A DNA stretch of 5,842 nt, taken from NCBI GenBank assembly GCA_016214925.1, contig JACRMO010000289.1, forward strand, positions 1-5,842. The letters run 5' to 3'. The stretch is from Gammaproteobacteria bacterium (GTDB lineage Bacteria > Pseudomonadota > Gammaproteobacteria > Thiohalobacterales > Thiohalobacteraceae). This document shows positions 5,841 to 5,842 of this stretch, piece by piece. Made by a program: the position numbers and the translations under genes. Under the pieces are notes generated by a model. That model did no database searches. It saw only the letters and a program-made list of their open reading frames with translations, and had not been told where the DNA came from. Each line of letters opens with the position of its first letter. Within the stretch, counting starts at the first letter, position 1.

Positions 5841-5842
5841 CG

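Noticed and set aside
1..5842. CRISPR arrays, tRNA or rRNA genes, insertion sequences with terminal repeats
   Set aside because: No regularly spaced repeats, no cloverleaf or rRNA-like sequence and no transposase motifs were seen by eye on either strand.

Overview
The window is GC-rich, with strong G/C bias at third codon positions, and encodes typical proteobacterial proteins. A single-chain PurL with a fused C-terminal glutaminase and a set of LysR, split-barrel, YHS and ECF sigma genes suggest a gammaproteobacterium, or possibly a betaproteobacterium. The genus cannot be named from this sequence. All gene-like features are on the minus strand except one LysR-family regulator.

Layout from left to right. 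Bases 1-393 hold a two-gene minus-strand unit: a 79-residue lipoprotein, then the N-terminus of an ECF-type sigma factor that overlaps it by a GTGA junction and runs off the left edge. Bases 482-814 encode only regions 3/4 of a sigma-70 factor (RpoD-like HTH) with no usable start and no regions 1-2, so it looks like a decayed or broken sigma gene. It is preceded in another frame by a short coding-like stretch (815-963) that I do not recognise. Bases 990-1526 encode a pyridoxamine-phosphate-oxidase-like split-barrel flavoprotein, and 1593-2078 an exported YHS-domain protein. These two are probably co-transcribed, with a strong imperfect hairpin between them. Divergent from them is a LysR-family regulator (2216-3121), and the AT-rich gap 2079-2215 looks like a shared regulatory region. 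Bases 3122-3368 hold a short coding-like remnant. From 3369 to the right edge lies the C-terminal part of phosphoribosylformylglycinamidine synthase (PurL).

The most striking observation is at the right end. The purL reading frame does not continue into the first half of PurL. At about 5676-5693 it passes in frame into a TrkA-N/RCK_N nucleotide-binding domain typical of Kef-type cation:proton antiporters or K+ channels. The switch falls at a short Asp-Asp-Pro-Gly-Met stretch that both families plausibly share. This is either a short-homology recombination or, more likely, a chimeric assembly join. In neither case would this gene encode a working PurL.

As a working model, the LysR regulator may control the divergent YHS/split-barrel pair, and the lipoprotein/ECF sigma pair may be a small envelope-related regulatory unit. 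The truncated sigma gene, the unexplained coding-like pieces and the PurL join suggest that the window contains rearrangement or assembly breakpoints. I found no CRISPR array, tRNA, rRNA or intact mobile element.
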